From positions 30,047,761-30,111,760 of the forward strand of contig NC_132878.1 of the NCBI RefSeq assembly GCF_030463535.1: a stretch of 64,000 bases of DNA, written 5' to 3'. The DNA is from Salminus brasiliensis. Lineage: Eukaryota > Chordata > Actinopteri > Characiformes > Bryconidae. The position numbers and the translations under genes were made by a program. A model generated the notes under the pieces. That model had not been told where the DNA came from, ran no database searches, and saw only the letters and a list, made by a program, of their open reading frames with translations. How positions within the stretch are numbered: the first letter of the stretch is position 1; each line of letters starts with the position of its first letter. Shown here in pieces: positions 21,513 through 41,310 of the stretch.

Positions 21513-22084
21513 TCTAACATCACTTTTGTAATCTTGCTTTAACTGAAAGACTGCTCTGGTGGGAAATTTCAATTTGCTGTGTACTGGGGACCAAATATGA
21601 AGTCTTCATATAAGAAAATATCAAATTATTAAAAAGTTGGACATAACAGAGTTTAATAAGAGCAAAACACATCTTGTACTTATCTACAAATGATGGTATT
21701 AATTATAATACACAGTGAGTGAACCCTTTGGAATGGCCTGGATTTCTTTATTATTACTAGTCATAAAAAGTCATAAAAGTTGACAAATACAATCTAACTA
21801 CTAACTACCAAAAGACAAACAGCTCTACTATTTTTGTCTTTGAGCAAATTAAATAAACATCCACTGTGCAGCTCCACTAAATGTTACCTGTGAAAGCCCC
21901 CTCCAGACCCTTTCATTTCCCTCCCCATAATCCAGATCCTTCTCATACAAGTCACTACGGCCTATGCCACCCGCCACTCTTGAGGCAAATCCACCTAAAA
22001 AGGGATGGCCAGGAAACTGCTCATGTTATCCCTAAATGCATTCGAACAGACCTGGTGACCCTTTAGTCTCCTGGCTAAGGACCA

Positions 22085-22145
22085 CCTGCAAACCGATGGC
22101 CTTGTAGACAGTTTTAACCAAATCCTTAAACTTCGGGAAGTCACT
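22085..22145 (+). mobile_element. Possible LTR-retrotransposon integrase relic
   Basis: A short plus-strand frame reads LQTDGLVDSFNQILKL, very like the QTDGLVERFN motif of gypsy integrases. Flanking sequence is not coding. Based on one short motif only. Confidence 0.35.
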
Positions 22146-22867
22146 CAACAGGTTCTCACTCTTTGAACTACTGTATGCATAGAAACCTCAGAGTTTGCTG
22201 AATGTGAGGATGATAATGCTTGAAAACAAAAGCCCTCTGCTTTCTGTTCAGAGATCATGTATGTACAACAGAGGCAGGATTGCACAGTTCATGACCATGC
22301 GATTCAAAGTGGGAACATCAAATCTATCTTACAAAAACAATATTTTCCAAAAACATACCAACTAGTTTTGTTTGTTTGTATATAATTTTTTTTTTAATTC
22401 TGTAGGCAAGCTATATTTCACAAGGCGAGAAGTCAATTATTACATTCTCCAATACTTATTACAAAAAAAAAAAAAAGTATTGAAACTTTTGTTTGTGGTG
22501 GTTTATTAAGAGCATGAAATGACCACTGCTGAATCATTTAATATCATTTATTAAAGCACAGGAAATTACATTCTGATCAAACACAATGTGTTTAGGACTG
22601 CACATATTTTACATAACAGCAAAGTGAATCTCCTATAAAAAATGATATTAAAAAAGATAAAAAAGGGAATCTGAAGATTTAACTTAAAAACCAAAGTGTC
22701 ATGGGGAGAGGCATGTGTGAGAACTAAACAAAAGAAAAATCTAGCTTACAGTCATTTCAATTTACCTTAACGACTAGGATCTGGTAGACAATATAGGCGA
22801 AAAAATAAAGCGTGGACATGTGGCTGGCAATCAATAACATAAAATTCAAACTACCTGCCTGATATTC

Positions 22868-23205
22868 TGTAGGTCCCCCTGGTGCCACCACAACAGTTCT
22901 GCCTCATTGAGAAACAGACTCAGACATGGTTTCCAACCATTTCAGCAGTTCATGCTACAGTAGCTCTTCGGTGGAATCTGACCAGCCAGGCTACCCTTTT
23001 CCTTTCAATGTGGCATTTATATATATTTTCATTTATATTTCGGGCACCCATTACACTGTCTCCAATGGTCCTTCCTTCCTTTAAGTTAATGTTAACGACC
23101 ACTTCACACTGGGAAAACAACACATGACCTGCTGTTTTGGAGGTGTTCTGACCCAGTTGTCTAGCCATCACCATTTCGGCCTTTTCAAAGTGGCTTATCC
23201 TTACA
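22868..23205 (-). mobile_element. Tc1-like transposase relic
   Basis: Antisense fragments of a common fish Tc1-type gene: 'ctgtaggtccccctggtgcc', then 'gctacagtagctcttcggtg', and 'gttttggaggtgttctgacc' with 'gttgtctagccatcaccatt'. Large internal deletions and many substitutions; no frame. Confidence 0.65.
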
Positions 23206-24388
23206 TGGACTTAAAATATCTTTAAATATCCACATCAACTTAAAATATCTGTTTCTTCACTTGCAGCCTTATAGTGTTGTCATGATACTGAAATGTTTAA
23301 GATGTGATGTGAAATCAATAAGAAATATAATTTTTGATACACAACACAGATAAAATTGAGGATTGTGTGTTTATTTGGTTATTTGGCTATTTTAAAAAAA
23401 GATAAAACATGCAAATTATGCATGTTATAATAAAAGCTTGCAAATAAAATAACAGATCACTGGCTTGTGCTTTATTACAGAGGTACACTAATCAAGCACA
23501 AAAACATCTTTATCCATCAAGTAATTTTTCGCTGAATGTAACCTATGAATATAAAATATTTCTCAGGCCTGAAAGGGTTGTAATATTTATTTGAACCTTC
23601 AAATAATGGGCAACAGCAGCCTCACATTGACTTAGAAGTATACTAATTACCTTCATTTTGAAAGAACAACACGCAATAATAAAAAGTGTGCCAAGTGCAT
23701 TCTTTTGTATTTTAGTTGTTAAGGCTCATGTTCAGACAAGCAGTGCTGACAGAGCAACATGAGCGGCAAACACAAATTGTTGTGTCAATAAACCTAATAA
23801 CCAAAGTCTTTATATTAATGAACAGGAGCATTCAGTTGTTGACACAAATAACTGCGGAGGTCATCTAAGCTAGCAAAATAAAGTTAAAGCATCCAATGCT
23901 TTAACTTAATTTAGCTAGCTTAGCTGTTGTTAGCACTTATGGCTCATAGCCCATGAAGGATATGAACTACATATTATTCCAGTGATACTGAAAATGGCAA
24001 TAAATCATTGTGCCAGACCTTCATTTGATTGGCCAGATTTAATGTGCCCCATTACCATGGGATTAGTTTACATGGGGATGTTTTACCACAAGACCCTGTA
24101 AATGTTAGAGACTGGTTCACACATTTGCAGAGATAAATATAAATGACCATCACACCAAAACAACCATTTGACAAGTTAGTACCTTTGTCATTCAAAGTGT
24201 AAGGAGCTAAGCTTTCACTACATTGGTTAACACTGCTCCTCTCAAAAGTCAATTATTTAAGCACTTGGAGTTTTCTTCATTTACCACAGACCAGGATGGC
24301 CCACTTGGAGTGTGCAATTTGTAAAAATGACTGATTGGTGGATTCGGACTTAATAGATTAAAATCTCAGATATCTGTAGTATTAGTAG

Positions 24389-24419
<31 letters not shown>

Positions 24420-24654
24420 CCTATATAAAACTAACTTGTGCTTCAGAACTGCCCTATTCAGACTATCTGATTTGCAAAGCACTGACTGGTTGCAAAGCTT
24501 CCTCTCTGGCAGTGCATTACAGAAGCCAATGTGGGTCAAAAGTAAGTACAAGCAGGACAGGTATCGTTACTGCAAAAAATAGTATTGTACAGATTCAAAA
24601 TGTAGTTCAGTGTCAACATTTATATTTATATTTATTACAACACTACTGCATAAT

Positions 24655-24745
24655 GTATCCCACCCACTAACAGGTGCCACTGAAAACAGATAATCAATGT
24701 TATTCACATCAGAGGTTTTAAATGATATGGCTGATGGTACACAAT
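24655..24745 (-). mobile_element. Tc1-like terminal relic
   Basis: 'aacaggtgccactgaaaaca' then 'aatcaatgttattcacatca' and 'atggctgatggtacaca' match the terminal region of the family at 11255 and 22868. Confidence 0.5.
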
Positions 24746-26343
24746 TCCAAATAATGGATATTGTGTAAAATGCTTCTTCAAATGGCACTTTCACAAGCTT
24801 TGGCACTCCATTGTCTCAGGCCATTTGTTTACAGTTTCTGGCATTTGAATGACTAAATTATTAAACAAACAAACAACATAAATGTACGGCTTAGGGAAGT
24901 TCAGACAAGCATTAGATTTGGCAATAAAGTTAATATCTGCTGAAATGCTACATTACCAGTAGTGTTGCATAGTGTATGCATGCATGGATAATTTGCCACA
25001 GGTCAACTGCTTGTAACATTGACCTGATTAGTTGATACAACAGGGTAACATTAAGAAAAATAAGCTACTATAGCTCAGAAGAATCCTATTAAATAAGCTT
25101 GCATGCCATGTACAGCCAAAGTCACTAGGCAATGTAATTTAAATGTTTAAATTTACTGATAATGGAAACTATGCATGGAAGCCTGGTAACGGTAGTTCCC
25201 TTTAGCACAAAGGTAGGCTCAAAACTGTTTGTTAAGACTGGATGATAAATTTCTCATCAAGGTCGAATACTGAAAACTGTTACTGCCAGGATAATCTCTG
25301 CAGCTTGAGTGTGAGGGCAATTCTTACTAGATGCAGATCTTATTTGCTAAGGTTTTAACTTTTTGAGTGACTGCATGTATTCTAAAACTGGAGATGGCAT
25401 ATCAATAATGATGGGCCAATATAAAAGATAAAATATTGGCTAACATGAAATATTCAATAGGCAATTGTACATAGACCAACCAAAGGCCTATATGGGCATT
25501 GTACAGCAAAGTAAAATGCACATCTGCAGCTGCAGAGGAAATAGCAAAACCTCAATATATATCTAATGGTTCTTTTCATTTAGAAATTAGCCAAGGCCCC
25601 AAACTGAGCATGACCAGTTCACAGTGCAAGGACATAGCACTTAAACTGTTTCTTCAACACAAAGTTATTGTTACTTGACACAATAGAGGTATATTACATA
25701 AAAAAATCTAATTCTTTAAGAGTCTTTAAGTCTTCATCTTGTAACCATATATGTATGTACTGTTTTATATCAATGTTAAGTTTTGACTTCTGGCAAGGGA
25801 AAATAGTGGAATTCATGATGATCCTACATTCAGACTTGTGTTTTCAACAGGAGTACAGCACTAACTTTGTAATTTTACTTTGTGATTAAATTATATATTT
25901 TTTAAAATGGTCCATAAGAATACTAACAAGGCTAATTAAAGATTTAGTCTAAACTCCTCAAATTAGCATAACATAACCTGCACACTGCTAACTGAAGGAC
26001 GCTAGTTTTCATTCATTTAGAGATCCTAGCATTAACAAGCGCCTCACATTACCCTTTCAAAAGAAAGATATTTGATATAATAAGCATGAAAAGTCTGGTT
26101 CTTTTGCTACAAAAAGTTAAAATATCTAAACTGCTTCATATTGTGTTTTATGTTTTGACATTTTTTGTGGTGATTCACACCTGAATCGTTCCAAAAAAAT
26201 GGCAGTTGACAGAAATTTTGTAAAATGTAAATTAGTCCACAATTAGGTTCTGGAAAAGAATCCTGAATAGTGCTTTTGTCCTCTTCTTCCCATCTGAAGG
26301 CATGTCAGTAGTCACCTGTAAGGATCCAGCTGAATGAGGCATC

Positions 26344-34617
<8,274 letters not shown>

Positions 34618-35384
34618 GGTGAAAAATTAACCTTTCGGCTCCTCCAATCCTAGAAGGTGTACATAACAGAAAATATAACAGACACATCAAGCACCTCACA
34701 TGCCACAGATGATCAGGCATTTGTGTTACTTTACACAGCAAGATAAAAATATGTTCACTGCATGATTTTCCATTTACAGTAGAAATTAGACAACGGTTGC
34801 TGATTTTGGGTCAAAGAACAGGTGACATTTTAATTTTCAGACATGCCACTGAAGAGTAATTTCTAAAGCAAATGGAAAAAAACAGTTGTGAGCTCAAATA
34901 TTTAAACTCAGCAGACTCTTTGTACCCCCTCCCCACCCCTGCCCAACTGTTGGTGAGGAAACTCATCAGTTCTATTTTAGCCCTTAATGTTTAGTTCCCA
35001 ATTTCTTTTAGGCTTTAGTTTCATTCTATTCTGTTTATTCAGCAACTGTATTACATTACTGCTACAGTCTTTCAGATCAGTTTCTATACTGATGATGAGT
35101 ACAAGGGTGGAAAACACTTGTACTTTGTTACTGTTCTTAAGTATTACTGTGTTAAAATCAGAATTTTTTGCAAGTCTCAGAGAGTCCCTGTACACTCCGA
35201 CACTAACTGGGTGCACATTTCAGACAAAGTTTGTGTGCATTTATTTTAGCATTTAACCTGCTGTTCCAAGATTGAGACTGAGAATTGGGATTTAGGGCTG
35301 TGTGCTGGACACGCACAGACGTGAACATAGACACCCTATAGTGGTCAAACTGGAATGTGTGAAGGTCAGTGTTGTGTTCTGGTC

Positions 35385-35615
35385 TGGTTGGTTGTGTGAT
35401 GGTTGGTGTGGGGCAACAGATAACACCACTACCTGCCAGTGAGCTACCACACCATGTGGGAGACTGGGGTTCGATTCCTGGTCTGGGTGACTGTGCTGCG
35501 CTACACCAATAAGAGTCCTTGGGCAAGACTCCTAACTCTACATTGGCTCACCTCTGTAATACGAGTAACCTTGTAAGTCGCGTCAGCTAAATGCTGTAAA
35601 TGTAAATGTGTTCTG
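35385..35615 (+). repeat. tRNA-derived SINE, second type
   Basis: A tRNA-like head with a B-box 'ggggttcgattcctggtctg', then 'aataagagtccttgggcaag', and a tail 'gctaaatgctgtaaatgtaa'. It differs from the SINE at 19101. It lies within the first (non-coding) intron of stx7. Confidence 0.65.
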
Positions 35616-36545
35616 CTTTGCCTCTAAGCACAATTAATGGAAAAGTGGACTAAAATAGGCAGGAATAGAAAGAGAGACTGGTGTAACCGTTCCCTGACAG
35701 GAATGGCGCTGTTATCAAGGCAAGGAGACAAATAATAATAATGCATGTCCGAGGAGCTTGTATGTTCTTGTTACTTTTTTTACCACTGCCTGTATGTATG
35801 AATGAATGAATTTAGATGCTCTCAATTTTAGACTAATATATTTTTAGTATTTTCCCTGCTTTCAGCTCCTGGACTAATAGCCAAGTCCTTCCTGAACTGA
35901 ATTGAGTGTGTAAAACAGGAAAACACTACAACAACATGTAGGGCAGAGGTACTCCAGAGCTAGGGCCAGGCCTAAGCACCAGTGTCTGTAGGAGAACTCT
36001 GAACTCGGCCTAATGCTTTTCACTCCAGCTGCTTTTACTCCTGTCTTGACAATAATTTTACTGAAGGATGGCTTTGAGCGGTTCTACATCTGTCATAAGA
36101 CACCGGGAGCTTCATCGTCTCATGTGAGACGCACCTGCTGAGCTTAGAGCCAACACCAACAATGCGGAAACTAACAAACACACCCAAAAGTGTTAGCTAG
36201 TCATGAGGTCCACTAAGGGTTCGACCTGCAAACAACCTTCCACCCATATAGATAGATGTCCCCTTCGTTGAAGACCATACAAAGCACGAAGGCCACTTAT
36301 ATATGCACTAATATGCAATAAGAAGCGAAAGCAAGCTGGCGACGAAAGTGCACACGCAAGAGAAACATCTACTAACGCTTACTAACACTTACACTGGCGA
36401 CCATGTATTTGACTATACTCTACAATATCCCAGACACTTTGGGCGCTTTTCGCAGTACCTTACGGCTCTAAAAGCAGCTCCACAACCAATATATACTGTC
36501 GTTGGCTGTACTGGTTGTAATAAAATGTGTATTTTCGTGCTTTAC
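35616..36545. other. First stx7 intron, proximal part
   Basis: Unique-looking sequence with no gene or recognisable repeat. Confidence 0.4.
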
Positions 36546-36740
36546 CTCGGTTTTGTCGGAGTGAAACTATTCTCCACAGCAGATTTCCTCACAGCTGAAG
36601 TCCAGCCTGTCACGTGAGCGTCTGCGGGGACGCGATTGGTGAGTTTCAGGGATCTTCCGCCAGAAGGAGAATACGCTGTTTCTCGCACCCGTTTTCCGAC
36701 AGCCCCGCCCTCCGCCTGCGCTGGGATTGGTTATCCACTA
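36546..36740 (-). promoter_or_regulatory. stx7: Probable stx7 promoter and non-coding first exon
   Basis: A locally GC/CpG-richer block. Minus-strand features: CCAAT boxes (ATTGG on plus at 36635-36639 and 36726-36730), a GC box (ccccgccc at 36703-36710), an E-box GTCACGTGAG at 36609-36618, and a donor CCGAG/GTAAAG ending a possible 5' UTR exon at 36546. The matching acceptor is 'cttctag' before 34649. Transcription start is not determined. Confidence 0.6.
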
Positions 36741-37015
36741 AAACGTATTGTATTAATAACAATACGTTTATAGTAATGTGAGGTATTATTACTTTTTACC
36801 GATTCTGTCTGTAAAATTGGGCCCCACCACTCTCCCTAATATTATATTTATTTTTAACTTTTTTTTCATTGGGTTCCTTTTTATGAGGCACAGTTTTCTG
36901 CATTGTGTTGAAATGCAGGTTTTTGCATGTCATAGGAGGCGCTCTAAGAACTATCCCTGCATAAAAACAACCAAAAAACTAAACTAAACCAAAATAAGCA
37001 AGCAAACAAACAAAA

Positions 37016-37600
37016 AAAAAAGTTAAGCTGGTTGACCATCTTAGCTCTCGACCAGCATAGGACATTTTTTTGTTTGTTTTTGAGTTTGGTCAACCTGACT
37101 GTTAGACCACCAGTTTGACCAAGATTGATCATGCTGGTTGCCCAGCATGACCAGTGAGATCAAGCATGACAAGCTGGTCAACCAGCATTAAGGTAAAGGT
37201 GCATGTATTTGTCATTGTACAGCGAAAATTAATCTGTGAAAATACCATCTGTGGTAGTGAACACACACACACACACTAGTGAACTTTATCACACCCAGAT
37301 GGGCAGCCAACTCCAGCACCCAGGGAGCAGAGAGGGTAAAGGGCCCAACAGTGGCAGCGTGGGAATCAAACCCACAACCCTGTTATCGATAGCCCAGTGC
37401 TCTAACCGCATGACCAGCATTACTAAAAGCAAATGGAACCTACACTACGCTGGCCAAGAGCTGGATAACCAGCCAGCTTACCAGCAGGATATGTTTTTGT
37501 TTGGGTGACCAGTTTTTCAACCACCTTGACCAACAGTGACCAGCTTAGACCTTATCAGTTACTAGCAGAAGCTGGTCTTGAGCTGCATTTTTCAGCAGGG
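37016..37600. mobile_element. Palindromic ACCAGC-rich MITE, interrupted
   Basis: Dense, inverted copies of 'gctggtcaaccagc'-like words begin at 'gttaagctggttgaccatct' and end near 'agctgcatttttcagcaggg'. This looks like a non-autonomous DNA transposon with long internal palindromes. A reverse-oriented SINE splits it at about 37190-37412. A small relative lies at 18880-18945. The family name is not known to me. Confidence 0.55.
37190..37412 (-). repeat. tRNA-derived SINE nested in the MITE
   Basis: The reverse complement of the family at 19101: 'tctgtggtagtgaacacaca', 'gggcagccaactccagcacc', 'aagggcccaacagtggcagc', 'cccacaaccctgttatcgat' and 'gctctaacc'. MITE sequence resumes on both sides, so the SINE inserted later. 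Confidence 0.8.
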
Positions 37601-38764
37601 ACAATGTGTGGAAAACATATGCATTATGTCTCCATTATGCATTGCACACATTGTGCTTTCACTACACAGATATAGTATGTATGAAATTGGTCTTAGGCTA
37701 CCCCCTCTTGGGCCCCATCACTTTCACACACATAACAGAGACAGAAAAGTGACAAATAATAAAGTTCATGGATGAAAGTGTATTATTACTTTAGTTCTTC
37801 CAGTACACATCTTCTATCAAGCATTTAGATTTAGTTTAGAATAGAAAATGACAAAATTATAATGTTATTTTACATTTTTTTTTACTCTTTTGACTTTATT
37901 TTCTTTCTTTTTGTTTCTGAGAATTGGAAATTTCACACTACAGTTTAAATTTCTTGGTCAAAGACAGCTTCCTATACAACTATACAACTAAGTTGTAGTG
38001 TATTGATGCTGTGGGGACTGTACTCTTTATCACCTGTTCAAGTGGTTCTTGCTTCACATAACCATTATGTCATGGGGCAGTGTGTATAAAGACAATCCTG
38101 TTCTGTGGCGAGAACAGGTGAGAAGTCTGACTGCTGTATCATATCTGTCCTTAGATAATACATAATACCATAATTACCATAATGGTAACTGTAGAGGCGA
38201 GGGCTAATGTCTTTTTTTGTACGCTAAGCTGTTAAAGCCTTGGCATTGAATTAATATTTAAATTGATCTTAGCTCTTCAGTAAATACTACAAATAATCTA
38301 AATTCAGTGACTACTGTAAATAATCCTGTATCTTCTATGAAAACTAAAGTTCTGTGGTTGAGATTTGATTAAAATGGTGAGACACAGTTTTAATATGACA
38401 GTCACAATATGCTTTATAGATATGATTTGCTTCAAGCACAGCGTTGATTAATCAGAAAGGCACTACTTTCTGCCTTGTCTTCTTAGTCGCAGAAATCCAA
38501 CTTGGACATTAGCGAACATCACTACTTCTTTTTCCTAGGTACATTTAATGGTCCTCCTAGCAGAAACAGTTGTTTTAAACAATGATCTACTACATGTTCA
38601 GTTTTGTTACACACACTGCAACATGTTTTTGTATGATTGAGTAAAGTTTTAAGATATTCCTAACCTGAAAAACATGTGTTCTAACTTTGTTTCTACAAAG
38701 CAAATGTAGGTTTTACATCTAAAAAATAAATAAAACTAAGATAATGGATACATTGAAAGGGTTC
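37601..38764. other. Non-coding DNA
   Basis: AT-rich interval with no gene or clear repeat. Confidence 0.4.
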
Positions 38765-39013
38765 ATACAGAAGTGACTGTAGTAAAGACATAGCACAGTG
38801 GTAATGCTGACCTAGTACACAAAATACACAAACACTATTATGTCTAATGTCTTAGTTAGAATTTCTATATGTTTTATTTTTTATGACACGTATTTATAAC
38901 AAAGTAATTTTTTCAACAAAGAGGAAAGGATCAAATTTGCAGTCAAATTTCCAGTTGGCAATACACCGATCTAGAGCTATAGAGATAATGTTAAACAGAG
39001 ATACAGAGCTAAT
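38765..39013 (-). pseudogene. TAAR pseudogene fragment
   Basis: Two segments resemble the neighbouring gene at 39019. 38958-39013 (minus) reads ISSVSLFNIISIALDRCIA, matching TM3/DRF of that gene. 38768-38862 matches its TM6-TM7 region ('agtgactgtagtaaagacatagca', split by changes, and 'ccaaatacacaaacaccact'-like text). The order agrees with a minus-strand TAAR that has lost most of its sequence by deletion. Confidence 0.8.
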
Positions 39014-39018
39014 CCTCT

Positions 39019-39996
39019 TTACACTGACTTCTTCAGTGTAAAGATAATCATAGCTGATTTTTTAAACCAGGGATAAGATATAGCATAAATAAAGGGATTG
39101 AGACAGGAGTGACTGTAGAAAAGGCATAGCATAGAGGTAATGCTCAGAGAGATGTTTTGGTTAGATTCTAAATTAATAAAAGTTGTGTACCCAGGGACCC
39201 AGCACACCAAATACACAAACACCACTATGCCTAATGTCTTAGTTGCTTTTAACTGTGACTTGCTAAATGATTTTCTTTTTCTTTGAGACAAAATTTTTTG
39301 TACTGTGTCAGAAATGGCCTTTGCATGTCTCAATGCCACTCTAAGAACTAAAATATATAGGCTTATTATCACAATACATGGCAGAAAAAAACTGAAAACA
39401 ATATCAATGAGACCCCATGTATTATTGGCTGGCACTGCACACTGAAGGACACACACCAGCTTTCTTTCCCCCTTTGAATTACCAACATAAAGAATTACAT
39501 TATATAACACTGCACAAACCCATCCACAACTTATACAAATACGCATTGTCTGCATCATATTTTTTGCCACATACAGGAAAGGATTCCTCAAGGCAAAAAA
39601 ACGATCTATAGCTATTAAGACAATATTATACAGAGATACAGAGCCAATGATGGAACTGACAAAGTGAAAAACAGGACAGAGATTTTTCCCATAGTGCAAA
39701 CATGTGTCAAGAATCATAACATTCTGCATTGGCATAATTAACCCTCCGACTATAAGGTCTGACACGGCCAAAGAGAGGATGATCAAGTTCGTAGGTGTGC
39801 GGAGCTGCTTGAAAAGTGCAATAGAGGCAATCACAACCATGTTTCCGCACACTGTGACCACAGAGATCACAGATATGTACAGAGACAGAATCAAATTACT
39901 GTAATTGAAATGAAATACCGCAGAGCAGCTTATGTTCTGAAGCGCAAGACACTGATTATTCAGATGGGCAAAGCCTGTTTCAAAGAGCTCTTCCAT
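39019..39996 (-). CDS. Trace amine-associated receptor, non-classical pocket with Trp6.48
   Basis: An intronless TAAR. The open frame reaches 40098 (359 residues), but I choose the ATG at 39996 (325 residues, starting MEELFETG). A TATA-like TATAAAT lies at 40103-40109, too close to the upstream ATG, and the shorter product fits family length. Seen (short numbering): Cys107 (3.25); Ser114 at 3.32; DRF 131-133; Asp198 at 5.42 before Pro206; Trp266 in CWVP; NPFIY and YPWF. TM5 Asp without TM3 Asp is the non-classical amine signature, but unlike the left-hand five genes the toggle Trp is kept. Closest relative in the window is the gene at 43091 (shared NNTWGL-Asp and CLxxxNxSCS N-terminus). Olfactory amine receptor; ligand unknown. 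Confidence 0.9.
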   Translation of the reverse strand: MEELFETGFAHLNNQCLALQNISCSAVFHFNYSNLILSLYISVISVVTVCGNMVVIASIALFKQLRTPTNLIILSLAVSDLIVGGLIMPMQNVMILDTCLHYGKNLCPVFHFVSSIIGSVSLYNIVLIAIDRFFALRNPFLYVAKNMMQTMRICISCGWVCAVLYNVILYVGNSKGERKLVCVLQCAVPANNTWGLIDIVFSFFLPCIVIISLYILVLRVALRHAKAISDTVQKILSQRKRKSFSKSQLKATKTLGIVVFVYLVCWVPGYTTFINLESNQNISLSITSMLCLFYSHSCLNPFIYAISYPWFKKSAMIIFTLKKSV

Positions 39997-40102
39997 TAAG
40001 AGGACGCTATTTTTCCATTCCAGTGTGTGCCAAAACTGGAGGCCCAAGCACAAAAAACAGAGGTCCACCTTGCAGTAGAGTGCAGTTTGCTTTCTCACCT
40101 AC

Positions 40103-40109
40103 ATTTATA
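40103..40109 (-). promoter_or_regulatory. Probable TATA box of TAAR at 39019
   Basis: TATAAAT on the minus strand, about 107 bp upstream of the preferred start codon, the same spacing as in other TAARs here. Confidence 0.5.
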
Positions 40110-40489
40110 CCCAAAGATTTCCCAAAGCTGCAGTAACAAATGGGAGTATACAGAGATTACATAATCACTTGTGATTATTGCATAAGAGGGTGCTTTAAGT
40201 CACCTTACATTCAATGAACACAGACCACAACATTAGCTACTCTTCCATTGGCTTTCTGTGCAAATAAAATAAATGAAAAAAAAACAACAAACTTTTCGGG
40301 GGTATTTTTTTGCAAATACAAGCATTTTACACAATTACTGTAAATGGTTGTTGTCACATAAGTTTTGGTTTATCTAAAAAAATATATCAACAATTAGGAA
40401 AAATTGCATTAGCTATGAAAAGCATAGCTTTAGCGGTGACTTCAATGAAAGCAAGCCAGTGTCATGAACAGGCTGAAGATTCGGGCTTT
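40110..40489. other. Non-coding DNA
   Basis: Nothing recognised. Confidence 0.4.
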
Positions 40490-41310
40490 TACTAGCCAAT
40501 GTCCAGTCTCTGGATAAGTCATGGCTGAGACTAGCGGTACCGGACCACATCATTCAGCCCGCCGAGATCTTCTCAACATACTGTATCGGACAGGACAGTG
40601 GAGTCGTGGAAGGCAAGGGGAGGACAATAATTATGTGAAAATGTTGTTTGTTGACTTTCAGCTCAGTGTTTAACACTATTATCCCTTCCAAACGCACCAC
40701 CAAATTGGAAGCTCTTGGATTTCATGCATTCTTGCATCACTGAATGTCCAACTTTCTGATGAGCAGACCACAAGTGCAGGTAGGCAAACATATTTCCCAC
40801 ACCCTCACCCTCAGCACTTAAACCTCCCAAGGTTGTATTCTAAGCTATACCTATACTGCTATACCTACTGTACGCATATGGATATAAGGTCATGGTGTTG
40901 CCACATCAACTCCCTGGTGAAAAAGGGCCGCCAGTGTCTCAACCACCTCAAACGCCTAAAGAACTTTCCAAGGTGCTGCTGAACTTCTGTACTATCTAAA
41001 GCATCCTGACAGGGAATATCACAACCTTGTTTGAGAACAGCTCTAAGCAGGTCAGATAGGCTCTCTAGAGGGTGATGTGTGTTCCCTGACTTGCAAACCA
41101 TCTACAGCAAGCGGTGCTGGACCAAGGCCAGGAAGAGAGCACTTAAACTGAGGTTGAGTGTGATCTCCCTCTGTGATCCAGTGAAGTCTGCATTCAGTAG
41201 TGGGTCCATCATATCATCTGCCAGCCCACAGGATTGTTTTTCAGGCCTTTATTCATCCCAAACCAACATGTACAAGAATCTAACAATTCCCTTACACTGC
41301 AGAGTGTAAG
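40490..41310 (+). mobile_element. Degenerate L2-type LINE fragment
   Basis: The plus-strand translation, broken by stops and shifts, contains FSSVFNTIIP (about 40659), KLEALGF, LVKKGRQCLNHLRRLK-like text (about 40910-40960) and LEGDVCSLTCKPSTASGAGP, all resembling the C-terminal part of non-LTR reverse transcriptases. Ends are approximate. Confidence 0.65.

Larger units (their letters stand above)
21513..26343. other. Gene-poor interval between TAARs and stx7
   Basis: No intact gene is seen. It contains an integrase-like relic (about 22085-22145), Tc1 relics (22868-23205, 24655-24745) and a short (TAA)n run at about 24392-24418. The right part presumably includes the stx7 3' UTR, but its polyadenylation site could not be fixed by eye. 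Confidence 0.5.

Noticed and set aside
36348-36617. Plus-strand 89-codon frame near the stx7 promoter
   Set aside because: Lies over the stx7 first exon and intron in the opposite direction, with no recognisable domain. A divergent transcript cannot be excluded, but there is no coding evidence.
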